A stretch of DNA of 64,000 nucleotides, taken from positions 1-64,000 of the forward strand of contig JAYENW010000020.1 in the NCBI GenBank assembly GCA_034722275.1, read 5' to 3'. The position numbers and the translations under genes were made by a program. Within the stretch, counting starts at the first letter, position 1. Each line of letters starts with the position of its first letter. The notes beneath the pieces are model-generated. The model ran no database searches, was not told the origin of the DNA, and saw only the letters and a program-made list of their open reading frames with translations. The DNA is from M55B177 sp034722275 (GTDB taxonomy: Bacteria; Chloroflexota; Dehalococcoidia; GIF9; AB-539-J10). Below are positions 9,076 through 17,621 of this stretch, piece by piece.

Positions 9076-9797
9076 GCAATTCAGCTACACAACAGTCCGT
9101 TTTATTTATCTTTTATCTACGGATGCCCGTGCATAATGTAATTACAATGTCACTGGTTCAAAAATCATCTGTCCCACATTTCCCCTGCTACTCTATGGCA
9201 TCTGGCTAATATACCCTGAGTGAGAATACAAGTGAAACGAAAAAGTTGCTGACTATGACCGAAGGGTCACGTCATGCAGTCTGAGTAAATTCTGAAAAAT
9301 AGTCCCATTATTACTTCTACCTGGTCTCAAATAAAAGGCATCATCTTTTTTGTCTTCCCATCACTCAAACAGGAAGGCATGGTCCTGTAATTGCTTAGGA
9401 AAGGCAGTAAAAAATGCGCAATATGAAATTCGATTTAGCCGATCTGAGATAATCACCCAGGGCAAATAAGGGTGCCTATGGCTGGTATAAAAAGATTGCC
9501 CCAAGCAACCTCACTTCATTCTTAGTTTCCGCCCTCCTCCTTCCGGCTCTCACCTGCTTTGTATTAGGCTTTGGCTTCCCAACGCATTTCGATTTTTTCT
9601 TACTTGGTAACTGGTTCCTCGTCCCCCAAGTTTCTGCTTGATTATTTGGAACGTAGTTAATGTATCATATCCGCCAAAAATGTCCTAAGCCTCTATCCTT
9701 CTTGGGCCCATGGATGGTGCCATTTTTAAGAGATTTTTCGGATAGAAAATAGGGAAGGATGGTACAGATACAGGTCGGGCAAGATACCCGCAAGGTT
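9076..9797. other. 722-base gap with no recognisable gene
   Basis: Reading both strands I find only short frames broken by stops and lacking ribosome sites. The composition is similar to other gaps in the window. No clear repeat or hairpin with a T-run is seen. It may be eroded coding DNA, but nothing supports naming it. Confidence 0.5.
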
Positions 9798-10244
9798 TCA
9801 CACCTCCGTGGAGTAATCTATAAGACGGCCGCGACGGAACCCCATGCTCTTGAAGAAGCCCTGTAGTTCACTGTCGTTTTGATCGACCATCACACGAATC
9901 GTCTTTATCCCGTCGGAGCGACACTTCTCCAATAACATCCGGGTTAGCTTGGTGGCAATACCTTGCCGCCAGTGGTCAGGGTCGACGCCTAGAATTTGAA
10001 TCGTACACGCCTCTGTAACCTGTTCAGCAACATACATGAGCGAAGCTAGGACAAAACCAATAACCTGACCATTGATCTCCGCTACAAAGCTGCGGTCAAT
10101 TTGTCCTCCTATAACCCCATGAATCAAATCTTTATAAGTGATAGCCCTCTGCCTACCACTTATCTTCCGATCGATGGCAAAAATAGCATCAATATCCTCC
10201 GGCTCCATAGACCGAACTTGCACCTTTTGTTGTGTGTTTGTCAT
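9798..10244 (-). CDS. GNAT-family N-acetyltransferase
   Basis: A 148-residue single GNAT domain. The acetyl-CoA pyrophosphate-binding loop is visible as GVDPDHWRQGIATKL (motif A, R/Q-x-x-G-x-A). It is followed by a C-terminal strand and helix ending GFFKSMGFRRG, typical of the family. The N-terminus RSMEPEDIDAIFAIDRK is the usual first strand and helix. Small RimI-like members acetylate protein N-termini, amino acids or drugs; the acceptor is unknown here. A GGAGG-type site precedes the ATG. Confidence 0.85.
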   Translation of the reverse strand: MTNTQQKVQVRSMEPEDIDAIFAIDRKISGRQRAITYKDLIHGVIGGQIDRSFVAEINGQVIGFVLASLMYVAEQVTEACTIQILGVDPDHWRQGIATKLTRMLLEKCRSDGIKTIRVMVDQNDSELQGFFKSMGFRRGRLIDYSTEV

Positions 10245-10286
10245 TATATCACCTCCCTCCTATAAGCAACTTCTTAAGTTAATAAA

Positions 10287-10577
10287 CTATATACCTTCGT
10301 CTATCCACTTTGTCAATAGGCCTATTGCTTGAAACAAAAAATAATACCTTAAGGTCCTTGCGACCACAATTGCAGGGCCCCTTATTATCTTCTTGCTGGA
10401 GCCACTTCCCGTTCTAATGTTGCGATTAATTCCACACGGACACTCATGAAGGATGTAATTGAATATCTTGTCAGCAATGACCATGTCTGGATTCTGCTCT
10501 CGCGCAGGAATGGATATTTTCTGTTTAATAACATCTGTAACGAATTCCTTTAGGGCACTATCTTTACCACCACTCAA
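10287..10577 (-). CDS. Uncertain small ORF after the radical-SAM-like gene
   Basis: A 96-codon frame starting at a TTG that overlaps the end of the preceding radical-SAM-like gene by 14 bases. The translation opens MSGGKDSALKEF and contains a CPCG motif mid-way. The first residues resemble a PP-loop (SGGKDS) but no ATP-pyrophosphatase domain follows. It could be a small translationally coupled gene, or chance reading of the downstream region. No homologue is recognised. Confidence 0.3.
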   Translation of the reverse strand: MSGGKDSALKEFVTDVIKQKISIPAREQNPDMVIADKIFNYILHECPCGINRNIRTGSGSSKKIIRGPAIVVARTLRYYFLFQAIGLLTKWIDEGI

Positions 10578-11955
10578 TGACGGATGCCATTCTCTTTAGA
10601 GTAAGCCCTTCGTTTCTCTCCAGTTCTCTCGCCCAGTCACCTAACCCGCAGGCATGATGGATAATTAAGGGGGTGCTCATCGGGGGAAGAATATCCTGAT
10701 TCAGCCCGTAGGCAAATATAACGCTATTCATTTCTCGCTCAGTCTCTGCTGAGTCCCATGGAGTGGGGTGGATGAAGCCGTGGCTTGCCCCTTCGTCTGT
10801 AGAATAAAACCAGTTCTCGGGGAACTCTTCCTTTAGCTGTCTTATGAGCTTGATGGCAGAGAGGTTGGTATCTACAGAATAACCCTTGTTCAAATTCCTT
10901 AAGATGGAATTAGAAAAAGATTCAAATCCTGCTGCTGAGAGAAAAATACGCACCTCCATCGTTTTAGCCAGGTTTAAGGAGGCTCTGATGTTTTCCTCTC
11001 CTATTACCAGCCAATCAGCGCGGCTGACCAGATTTAGCTGAGAGATGTTGATTCCCTGCTGTTTAATAGTCAGTAACAAGTTAGGTAATGTTGGCAGGGG
11101 TGCCTCATTTATCAGCTCAAAGGGGATTTTTCTTCCTTCAGCATCATTGGGCAAGTTGGTTATCTGCATCAGCACACTCTCCAATGGCAGGTTGCCACCA
11201 AAACCCTTATCCCGAGCTACATCGCAGAAGCTGCAGCCATGAAGGTTGAAGGATATCTTGCCCTTCTTGGAGAAGGAAGTATCTTTCAGGTTAGTTGGAT
11301 AATCAAGGCTAACCTTTACCTCTTTAGCAGCGTAAGGACACCCTATCTGCTGCACTACCTGAGCGTTGGAAATAGATACTGGCTTAAGGCCTGATGAATC
11401 CAGGTGATATAAATTTTCCCAATTAACCTTGGCTAAAAAATCCGCATTCCATCTATTTTGCTCATTCATCTGGCATTTGCCGTTCCCGATGAATAGTGCA
11501 CCATAGATTTTCTCAGGCTCCTTCTTCTCTTGAGAATTAAGAAAGGGGATTAGTTGTTCGGCAGGTCCCTGGAGAGCAAAACTGAAGTTGTCCCTGACTC
11601 CGGGAAATCGGTGATGGTGTTTTTCCCAACCTATCTCGCCGGAATAATCGACATCGGCTTGAGGGCCACCCAGAATAGTTATAATCCCTTCTGCTTTCAA
11701 CTCTTTAGCCAGTGCCCACAACTCAGGACGACCTCCAAGGTTGCTAAAGCCGATAATTGGTCTATCGCCACAAGCAAGCCGGACTATGTTTTTCTTGACG
11801 ATATCCTTATCAAAATTGTGGCCGACTGCTACTACCACACACTCATAGTCACTATTATCCTGGATAATAGTAGCTGCCACCTGTGGGCCCAGCAGGCCGT
11901 AGTTTTCCTCAGTATCGGCATAATTAACTAAAATAGGTATTAACTTTTTCATCAC
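10564..11955 (-). CDS. B12-binding/radical-SAM-like protein with split cysteine motif
   Basis: A 463-residue protein. Residues ~1-150 look like a Rossmann-type B12-binding domain (TIILGGPQADVDYSGE is typical of B12-binding radical SAM proteins), followed by a radical-SAM-like region. The canonical C-x3-C-x2-C cluster motif is not contiguous. GCPYAA (Cys206) and GCSFCDVA (Cys241, Cys244) look like the two halves of a normal GCPYxCSFCDVA motif separated by about 30 extra residues, giving C-x34-C-x2-C. The C-terminal half has radical-SAM-barrel-like strands such as NLVSRADWLVIGEE. It is probably the last full gene of a minus-strand group that includes the permease pair and a methyltransferase. 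Function unknown. Confidence 0.7.
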   Translation of the reverse strand: MMKKLIPILVNYADTEENYGLLGPQVAATIIQDNSDYECVVVAVGHNFDKDIVKKNIVRLACGDRPIIGFSNLGGRPELWALAKELKAEGIITILGGPQADVDYSGEIGWEKHHHRFPGVRDNFSFALQGPAEQLIPFLNSQEKKEPEKIYGALFIGNGKCQMNEQNRWNADFLAKVNWENLYHLDSSGLKPVSISNAQVVQQIGCPYAAKEVKVSLDYPTNLKDTSFSKKGKISFNLHGCSFCDVARDKGFGGNLPLESVLMQITNLPNDAEGRKIPFELINEAPLPTLPNLLLTIKQQGINISQLNLVSRADWLVIGEENIRASLNLAKTMEVRIFLSAAGFESFSNSILRNLNKGYSVDTNLSAIKLIRQLKEEFPENWFYSTDEGASHGFIHPTPWDSAETEREMNSVIFAYGLNQDILPPMSTPLIIHHACGLGDWARELERNEGLTLKRMASVIEWW

Positions 11956-12116
11956 GCATAACCATCTTATAATAGCGGTGAAGTGCTGGCTATATCAAGG
12001 GCAAGTTTGAGATCATTCATTCTGCTATCATACCAATCCTGCTAATAAGGCTTTTGGGTGAATTTGTGTACTGGCATGGCTACAGCCAGACGACAGAAAT
12101 CCCGGCAGTATCAAAT

Positions 12117-12581
12117 CTATGAGGCGTCCTTTACTTCTATGAGAATGCTCAGGAAATATCCTATGGCGATTGAACCCAAAACTGTGAGCACAGTCAGTAT
12201 TATCACGTATTGCCATCCGAAATAAGAAATCATAATGGGAAGCAGGAATGGTTTAACAGCCCTGCAGTATAGAAATACCGCAATCGGGAATAATCCAGCT
12301 CCCTTTTCCCTAAGTTCCTTGAGCAGAGGGTACCATGCATAGATGGGGCCCATTGATATGATTCCTGCTGTCGCTGACAGCAGGAAACCCTTGATGCTTG
12401 ATTTTGTGCCAAGAAACTTTACAATGTGCACCGGCTTTAAGAGAAGATTCAAAATCAGCATGAAAGCGAAGACTAGGCTCAGGGGCATAAGTATATTGAG
12501 AAAAATATTACTGCTGCTTTTGAGAGCCGCAGAAGCCTTGTCAGGTATGGTGGCAAAAAGTATCCCGTAGATTACCAGCAC
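12117..12581 (-). CDS. Permease half, YraQ/DUF318-like
   Basis: A 154-residue polytopic membrane protein with about four hydrophobic helices and the stretch MGPIYAWYPLLKELREKG, typical of the second half of DUF318/YraQ-like permeases (relatives include the ArsP organoarsenical exporter). GTG at 12581 is the first conventional start in this frame, but the frame is open further upstream to 12652 and encodes plausible extra N-terminal residues (SPASVIRIVLFPTS). A separate frame starting at GTG 12661, one base after the preceding gene, runs into this region and stops. A one-base deletion could therefore have broken the natural start. Confidence 0.7.
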   Translation of the reverse strand: MLVIYGILFATIPDKASAALKSSSNIFLNILMPLSLVFAFMLILNLLLKPVHIVKFLGTKSSIKGFLLSATAGIISMGPIYAWYPLLKELREKGAGLFPIAVFLYCRAVKPFLLPIMISYFGWQYVIILTVLTVLGSIAIGYFLSILIEVKDAS

Positions 12582-12662
12582 GGAAGTTGGGAAAAGGACT
12601 ATACGAATTACAGATGCTGGACTTTTGATTTTTGGGACTTATCGCTGCTCAAAGAATTCACC

Positions 12663-13454
12663 TTATATGATATTTAAGATTGCCACCGTGAGGATGGCAA
12701 TGGGTATTGATATGGTAAAGCACAGGGCATTTCGCAAGAGTGCGAATTTTTTGCCTAAGGCTGCTATCTCGGCAGGCAATTGCACTAGGCCTACAGTTAC
12801 CCATGTGATAATGATGGCGGTCACAGCAAACAAGCTGACGCCATGGTTCGACAAGTCTCCCCCGATAACATAGCTGTTAATAGAGTTTCCAGCGAGGATA
12901 CTGCCAAAGCACACTCCCCAAAGAGCATCCAATGCCAAATTGCCTGAGAAAATTGATGCTAGAAAATCTTTTGGAATAAATATATTAAACAACCCTATGA
13001 GCAGCACGACACCTACTAATATAGGCAGCATGTTGACAAACTGTTTAGCAGAACTTTTAAATGCCTGAGCTAAAGCAACTTTATTAACTTGACTCCCACT
13101 TGTCTCGGGTTTAGCTCCAACCTCCATGCGTTTCTGTAAGCTGCTCTCCTTATACTTCTCCATCACATCTCTCACTGTGCCGCTGAGGCCGGTCAAGACT
13201 TCTATGCCATTTGCTTTAAGCTGGCTGCAGGTAGCAGGGCTGCAATAGCCAGTCAAGACAGCTTTGGCATCTTTACTGATGGCAAGCACAACAGCTTGCA
13301 TACCAGCTCCGCGTTGGCCTGAAGCACCGGGATTTGGCACTGCCTCAAAATCGTTGCTATCTAGGTCAACAATTACAAAGTACTGTGAGGTTCCGAACTT
13401 GTGTGCCACTTTGGCCTCTAAATCCGTACCTTCGGCTGAGATCACAATTTTCAT
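12663..13454 (-). CDS. NifX-type cofactor-binding domain fused to permease half
   Basis: A 263-residue fusion. Residues 1-105 form a dinitrogenase iron-molybdenum cofactor-binding (NifX/NifB-C) domain, seen as MKIVISAEGTDLEAKVAHKFG, then RGAGMQAV and GYCSPATCSQLKANGIEV. Residues ~130-263 contain about four membrane helices (NMLPILVGVVLLIGLF, GSILAGNSINSYVIGG), matching the first half of a YraQ/DUF318-type permease whose second half is the next gene. The pair probably assembles into one transporter with a cytoplasmic metal-cluster-binding or sensing domain. A methyltransferase gene lies 51 bases upstream in the same direction. The substrate is unknown. Confidence 0.78.
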   Translation of the reverse strand: MKIVISAEGTDLEAKVAHKFGTSQYFVIVDLDSNDFEAVPNPGASGQRGAGMQAVVLAISKDAKAVLTGYCSPATCSQLKANGIEVLTGLSGTVRDVMEKYKESSLQKRMEVGAKPETSGSQVNKVALAQAFKSSAKQFVNMLPILVGVVLLIGLFNIFIPKDFLASIFSGNLALDALWGVCFGSILAGNSINSYVIGGDLSNHGVSLFAVTAIIITWVTVGLVQLPAEIAALGKKFALLRNALCFTISIPIAILTVAILNII

Positions 13455-13505
13455 CTTTATTTTTTACAGAAAGTAGGGAGTTTCAATTTTTCCTTCCTAG
13501 CTGCG

Positions 13506-14168
13506 CTATCTTCTAGGTGATGGTCTGCCAGCCAGGATCACCGTGAACCCGGCATTACGGGAAAATCCCGGTTGAGGTGGTTCAGCATGTTTTACTTCAC
13601 CAGGATTTTGAAACAACGTTGAGATAACGTTTTCGACAGAAAATCCAGTTTGCTTTAGGAGCTTATCAAGTTCGTCATAGCGATAGAATGTGGCATACCT
13701 GTAAAAGTAGTGTCCTGCATCTTTCTTTCTTTGGTAGAGTTGCCCCCAGGGGCTTTCTTTTAACATCAGCCCCAGCACCACCTTTCCTTCACTTCTGAGG
13801 AGGCGAGCGACCTCGCATAAAACTCCTCTAGGTGAGTTAACAAAACACAAGGTGGCGATGAGAAAAACTGCTCCAAAAACTCCGCTCTTAAATGGCGTTT
13901 GCTCGCCTCTGCCCAGAGATAGCCTTACGCCTCTATTTTGGGCTATCTCCAAGAGTTTGATTGATGGGTCTAGGCCAGTATCTATGTCTAAGGTCTGGGT
14001 GAAGCGACCGCTGCCTGCCCCAATTTCGAGCCAGGGTTTGGGCAGCAAAGGCAAAAGTTGCTGCAAGGCTTTGACTTCTGAAGCAAATATAAATCTACCT
14101 TCTTGATCAAACCATGCATCATAGGCTGCTGCCTGAGAATCGAAAACAGAAATCTCCAAGCTCAACAC
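13506..14168 (-). CDS. Class I SAM-dependent methyltransferase
   Basis: A 220-residue Rossmann-fold methyltransferase (Methyltransf_11 type). Motif I is WLEIGAGSGRFTQ around residues 50-62; the acidic loop and motif II region follow as TGLDPSIKLLEIA and FGAVFLIATLCFVNSP. The C-terminal part (GHYFYRYATFYRYDEL) suggests a small-molecule or quinone-like acceptor but does not identify one. It leads a minus-strand group with the NifX-permease fusion and its partner. A link to metal or metalloid methylation and export is conceivable from this context, but it is inference only. Confidence 0.82.
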   Translation of the reverse strand: MLSLEISVFDSQAAAYDAWFDQEGRFIFASEVKALQQLLPLLPKPWLEIGAGSGRFTQTLDIDTGLDPSIKLLEIAQNRGVRLSLGRGEQTPFKSGVFGAVFLIATLCFVNSPRGVLCEVARLLRSEGKVVLGLMLKESPWGQLYQRKKDAGHYFYRYATFYRYDELDKLLKQTGFSVENVISTLFQNPGEVKHAEPPQPGFSRNAGFTVILAGRPSPRR

Positions 14169-14275
14169 TTACATATTATCGCTGCATTGCTTCCAAGACA
14201 AGACTTGAGGGTTCATTTTAGTAGTTTTTCCTTTATATTGATAAGCATTTCCATAGCTGAAGCTGGAAAAAGCTG

Positions 14276-14572
14276 GTGGATGTTGCTATAAATTTATGTA
14301 TGGATTGTATCGAGCTTTATCCTGCTCTTTCTCATTGTATAGAGGCTGTAGCTAAGGAAGAATACTGGAATTTGGCAAACCAGCTTATGAAGGGTGGAGA
14401 AGAAAGCCAAGAATTGCAACAGAAGCTCAACCTGCTCGAGCACTTTCTGGAATCAGCAGAACTTGCGAAGCTTCGCAGTGAAAGTGAGAGATACTTAATA
14501 AAAGGCAAGAAAGTAAAATTTATAATCTACTGGAGAGAAGCTGAGCCAATTTATGAGATGGAAGTGATTTAG
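14276..14572 (+). CDS. Small hypothetical protein
   Basis: A 98-residue frame starting at GTG 14276, with an alternative ATG at 14300. It is helical and charged in the middle (EESQELQQKLNLLEHFLES) and ends in a short strand-rich segment (VKFIIYWREAEPIYEMEVI). There is no clear ribosome site. Its stop overlaps the end of serS on the opposite strand by 4 bases, a tight convergent arrangement typical of real genes. No family is recognised. Confidence 0.5.
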   Translation: MDVAINLCMDCIELYPALSHCIEAVAKEEYWNLANQLMKGGEESQELQQKLNLLEHFLESAELAKLRSESERYLIKGKKVKFIIYWREAEPIYEMEVI

Positions 14573-15825
14573 CTTTTTGCTAGCTGCATATAAGGTGCCA
14601 ATACCTCTGGTATCAATATAGTTCCATCGGACTGCTGGTAGTTTTCCAATAAGGCGATGAAGAGGCGCGGTAATGCTAATCCGGAGCCGTTGAGTGTGTG
14701 GACGAATTGTGTTCTGGCATCGGTTTTGGGGCGATAACGAATATTGGATCGCCTCGCCTGGAAATCGCTGCAATTGCTGCAGGAGCTGACCTCGAGCCAT
14801 TCATCGCAGCCGGGGGCCCATAGTTCAATGTCGTATGTTTTGCAGGCAGCAAAGCCCAAATCACCAGTACATAGCTGTACAACACGGTAAGGCACGTTTA
14901 AGCGGCGACAGATATCCTCGGCATCGGCTGTCAGTTTTTCTAGTTCCTCGTCGGAGTTTTCCGGACTCGTAATCTTATAAAGTTCCACTTTATCAAATTG
15001 ATGCCCACGTTTAATACCTCTGGTGTCTTTACCTGCTGCCATCTTCTCCCGGCGAAAGCAAGCGCTATAAGCGACATAGCGGATAGGCAAGCTTTCAGCA
15101 TTTAATATCTCATCACGATGAAGATTGGTTAGAGGCACTTCTGCTGTGGGAATAAACCAAAAGTCATCCTCGTTGTCATGATACAGGTTATCTCCAAACT
15201 TGGGCAGATTCCCTGAACCTATCATACATTCTCTCTTGACCATGAATGGGGGGTAGATTTCCTGGTAGCCATGCTCTCTTATATGGATATCAAGCATGAA
15301 GGAAATCAAGGCTCGTTGCAGGTGTGCCCCCAGGCCTTTAAGTACGTAGAAACGGGTTCCCGAAAGCTTAACGCCTCTTTTGAAATCGATTATGCCTAAA
15401 TTGTCTCCCAGCTCCCAATGGGGTAGTGGTTTGAAGGGAAACTTTCTTGGCTCACCCCAGGTTCGCACCACGGTGTTATCGCCAGCATCTTTGCCCAGAG
15501 GCACGCTCTCATGTGGGATGTTAGGTAACTGGAGCAGTAAGGATTCCAGCTTGCCTTTAGCTTCGCTGGCTTCTTCTTGTAAGGTAGATATTTCCTCTCC
15601 CAGCTTGCGGAGCTCGGTCATAAACTCTTGAGACCTCTCTCTGAGTTTGCCCATTTGCTTGCTCATCTTGTTATGCTGCGCACGGAGTTGTTCTGAGCAC
15701 TGCAGCGATTTCCGGTAGCAAGCATCAATTTTGAGGATTTCATCCAGGGTGAAGATATCGCCTCTTCTTTGCAATGACTGTTGAACAAAGGCGGGATTCT
15801 CGCGAATCAGTTTAATATCAATCAT
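14569..15825 (-). CDS. serS: Seryl-tRNA synthetase
   Basis: A 418-residue class II synthetase that charges tRNA-Ser (and tRNA-SeC where present). The N-terminal ~110 residues form the long antiparallel coiled-coil tRNA-binding arm. Catalytic motifs follow: motif 2 is RYVAYSACFRREKMAAGKDT with the ATP-binding arginine, and motif 3 is LNGSGLALPRLFIALLENY near the end. LELWAPGCDEWLEVSSCSN is a SerS signature. The gene overlaps lysS by 8 bases, so the two are coupled in a DUF2007-lysS-serS operon. No T-box leader is visible ahead of the operon. Confidence 0.96.
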   Translation of the reverse strand: MIDIKLIRENPAFVQQSLQRRGDIFTLDEILKIDACYRKSLQCSEQLRAQHNKMSKQMGKLRERSQEFMTELRKLGEEISTLQEEASEAKGKLESLLLQLPNIPHESVPLGKDAGDNTVVRTWGEPRKFPFKPLPHWELGDNLGIIDFKRGVKLSGTRFYVLKGLGAHLQRALISFMLDIHIREHGYQEIYPPFMVKRECMIGSGNLPKFGDNLYHDNEDDFWFIPTAEVPLTNLHRDEILNAESLPIRYVAYSACFRREKMAAGKDTRGIKRGHQFDKVELYKITSPENSDEELEKLTADAEDICRRLNVPYRVVQLCTGDLGFAACKTYDIELWAPGCDEWLEVSSCSNCSDFQARRSNIRYRPKTDARTQFVHTLNGSGLALPRLFIALLENYQQSDGTILIPEVLAPYMQLAKS

Positions 15826-17287
15826 TTTTCTTCTTTAGTTGTGGGAAAAGTATTACATCGCGGATGGATTGCTGTCCAGTAAGCAGCATCACCGCACGAT
15901 CGATGCCAATCCCCAATCCCCCTGTGGGAGGCATGCCATACTCTAAAGCTTGAAGAAAATCCTCATCGGCAACTTCAACTTCTTCATCGCTAATGCGTTC
16001 TTTGACCTGTCGTAGAAAGCGCTCTCTCTGGTCTACCGGGTCGTTAAGTTCGGTGAAGGCATTAGCAATTTCTATCCCAGCGATAAATCCTTCAAAGCGC
16101 TCTACTAAGCGCGCGTTACCTCGCTTTTTCTTGGCCAGAGGTGACATTTCCACAGGGTAATCCAGAAGGAAAGTCGGTTGTGTGAGATTTGGCTCAACGA
16201 AGGTGGAAATCAAATCATCTATGAGCCTTCCTCTTTCCTTGGCAGGGTCGACTTCCATCCCCAATGCTGCCATCTGCTGCCTTAAGGTAACGACGTCAGG
16301 GTAGTTCTCAAAGTCGATACCACAGTGAGTTTTAATTGCCTCACGCAGATTGAGTCTTTGCCAGGGAAGAGTGAAGTTGACAGTTTTGCCATTATAATCT
16401 ATCCTGGTGTTGCCCAGAACTTCCTGGGAGATGTAAGCAAACATTTCTTCAACCAGGTTCATCATATCAAAATAATCAGTGTATGCTTGATAACATTCTA
16501 GTAAGGTAAATTCTGGGTTGTGTCTGACTGAGATACCTTCATTGCGGAAAACACGTCCCAGCTCGTAAACTCTATCAAAGCCACCTATTATCAATCTCTT
16601 GAGGTGGAGTTCTAAGGCAATGCGCAAATAGAGGTCTTCGTCAAGGGAGTGATGATGAGTGATGAAGGGACGAGCTAGTGCGCCACCAGCTTGTGGCTGG
16701 AGCACCGGAGTTTCCACTTCTATGAAGCCTCTGTTATTGAGGAAGTTCCTTATGCCAGCGATGATCTGACTGCGAAGCACAAAGACATCCCTCATCCCTT
16801 TATTACAGATGAGGTCGAGGTAGCGCTGCCGGTAACGTATCTCGATATCGGCTAAGCCATGCCATTTCTCTGGCAAAGGGCGAAGAGATTTAGATAGCAT
16901 AGTGAAATCAGTTACTTCCAGGGTTATTTCTCCCGTTTTAGTTTGGAAAAGACTGCCCTGTGCACCCATGAAATCGCCGATATCAAATTCTTTAAGTAAT
17001 TCGTATTTCTCTTTTCCCAGCAAATCATGCCGAAAGCAGAGTTGTATTTTCCCTTCACCATCATGAACGTCAGCAAAAGTCATTTTACCCATGGAGCGTT
17101 TGGCCATAATGCGGCCTGCAAGTGAGACATGATGTAAATTCTCTCTCTGCTTCTGGTAAAGAGCTATGGTTTCTTTGATGCTATGGCTGGGATGATAGGA
17201 ATGTGGGTAAGGATCTATGCCATGAGCCCGAATCCTATTCAAGCTCTCTAGCCGTTGTTCGGTTATATGCTCTAATCTTGAGGTCAT
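15818..17287 (-). CDS. lysS: Lysyl-tRNA synthetase, class II
   Basis: A 489-residue class II LysRS. An N-terminal OB-fold anticodon domain (GRIMAKRSMGKMTFADVHDG, IQLCFR) is followed by the catalytic domain with FIEVETPVLQPQAGGA (motif 1 region), RVFRNEGISVRHNPEFTLLE (motif 2) and GLGIGIDRAVMLLTG (motif 3). Length and motifs are standard. Its start overlaps the stop of the upstream DUF2007-like gene by four bases (ATGA), and its end overlaps serS, so expression of all three is linked. Confidence 0.97.
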   Translation of the reverse strand: MTSRLEHITEQRLESLNRIRAHGIDPYPHSYHPSHSIKETIALYQKQRENLHHVSLAGRIMAKRSMGKMTFADVHDGEGKIQLCFRHDLLGKEKYELLKEFDIGDFMGAQGSLFQTKTGEITLEVTDFTMLSKSLRPLPEKWHGLADIEIRYRQRYLDLICNKGMRDVFVLRSQIIAGIRNFLNNRGFIEVETPVLQPQAGGALARPFITHHHSLDEDLYLRIALELHLKRLIIGGFDRVYELGRVFRNEGISVRHNPEFTLLECYQAYTDYFDMMNLVEEMFAYISQEVLGNTRIDYNGKTVNFTLPWQRLNLREAIKTHCGIDFENYPDVVTLRQQMAALGMEVDPAKERGRLIDDLISTFVEPNLTQPTFLLDYPVEMSPLAKKKRGNARLVERFEGFIAGIEIANAFTELNDPVDQRERFLRQVKERISDEEVEVADEDFLQALEYGMPPTGGLGIGIDRAVMLLTGQQSIRDVILFPQLKKKND

Positions 17288-17502
17288 GGAATTCCTAAAA
17301 TTTCTCGAGCTTCTTTGGCTAAGTGTGCTGGTACCATTATTTTCACCTCACCCAGGCCATTTATGGTGAGTCCATAAACTAATCCGGCGCTCTCATAGCT
17401 TAACATAGCTGGGATACCTTCACTCTCCAGATGTCCTTTAATTATTTCTGCTTCTCCTTGTCTACTGATACAGATGGTAACTAAAGTTTCCTTGTCTGTC
17501 AT
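17284..17502 (-). CDS. DUF2007-like small protein
   Basis: A 72-residue protein resembling the DUF2007 'putative signal transducing protein' family: a short ferredoxin-like domain with VTICISRQGEAEIIKGHLES followed by VKIMVPAHLAKEAREIL. Such proteins often accompany housekeeping genes and their role is unknown. The ATG at 17502 has no ribosome site. A promoter-like pair (17509-17537) places the predicted transcript start at or near the ATG, so the mRNA may be leaderless. It is the first gene of the lysS-serS operon. Confidence 0.75.
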   Translation of the reverse strand: MTDKETLVTICISRQGEAEIIKGHLESEGIPAMLSYESAGLVYGLTINGLGEVKIMVPAHLAKEAREILGIP

Positions 17503-17508
17503 AGTTAT

Positions 17509-17537
17509 TATTTAGATATTTTAGCAGAATTACTCAA
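17509..17537 (-). promoter_or_regulatory. Candidate promoter for DUF2007-lysS-serS
   Basis: On the minus strand TTGAGT (17537-17532) and TAAATA (17514-17509) are separated by 17 bases. The -10-like box ends six bases before the ATG at 17502, which would make the transcript leaderless or nearly so. Confidence 0.35.
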
Positions 17538-17581
17538 GCTAAGTATTGCTAAAAGAAGCAATTATATATAAAATTTGTGCT

Positions 17582-17597
17582 GTTGCCTGGGGGCAAC
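17582..17597 (+). promoter_or_regulatory. Hairpin in the speD leader
   Basis: A perfect six-pair stem GTTGCC/GGCAAC with a TGGG loop, eight bases before the AAAGGAGG ribosome site (17606-17613) of speD. It could influence mRNA stability or translation of the polyamine operon. It is not a known riboswitch class that I recognise. Confidence 0.35.
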
Positions 17598-17621
17598 AAG
17601 AATATAAAGGAGGCAGGTGAT

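Noticed and set aside
17503..17576. T-box leader ahead of DUF2007-lysS-serS
   Set aside because: The gap is only 74 bases with no room for T-box stems or the T-box sequence.
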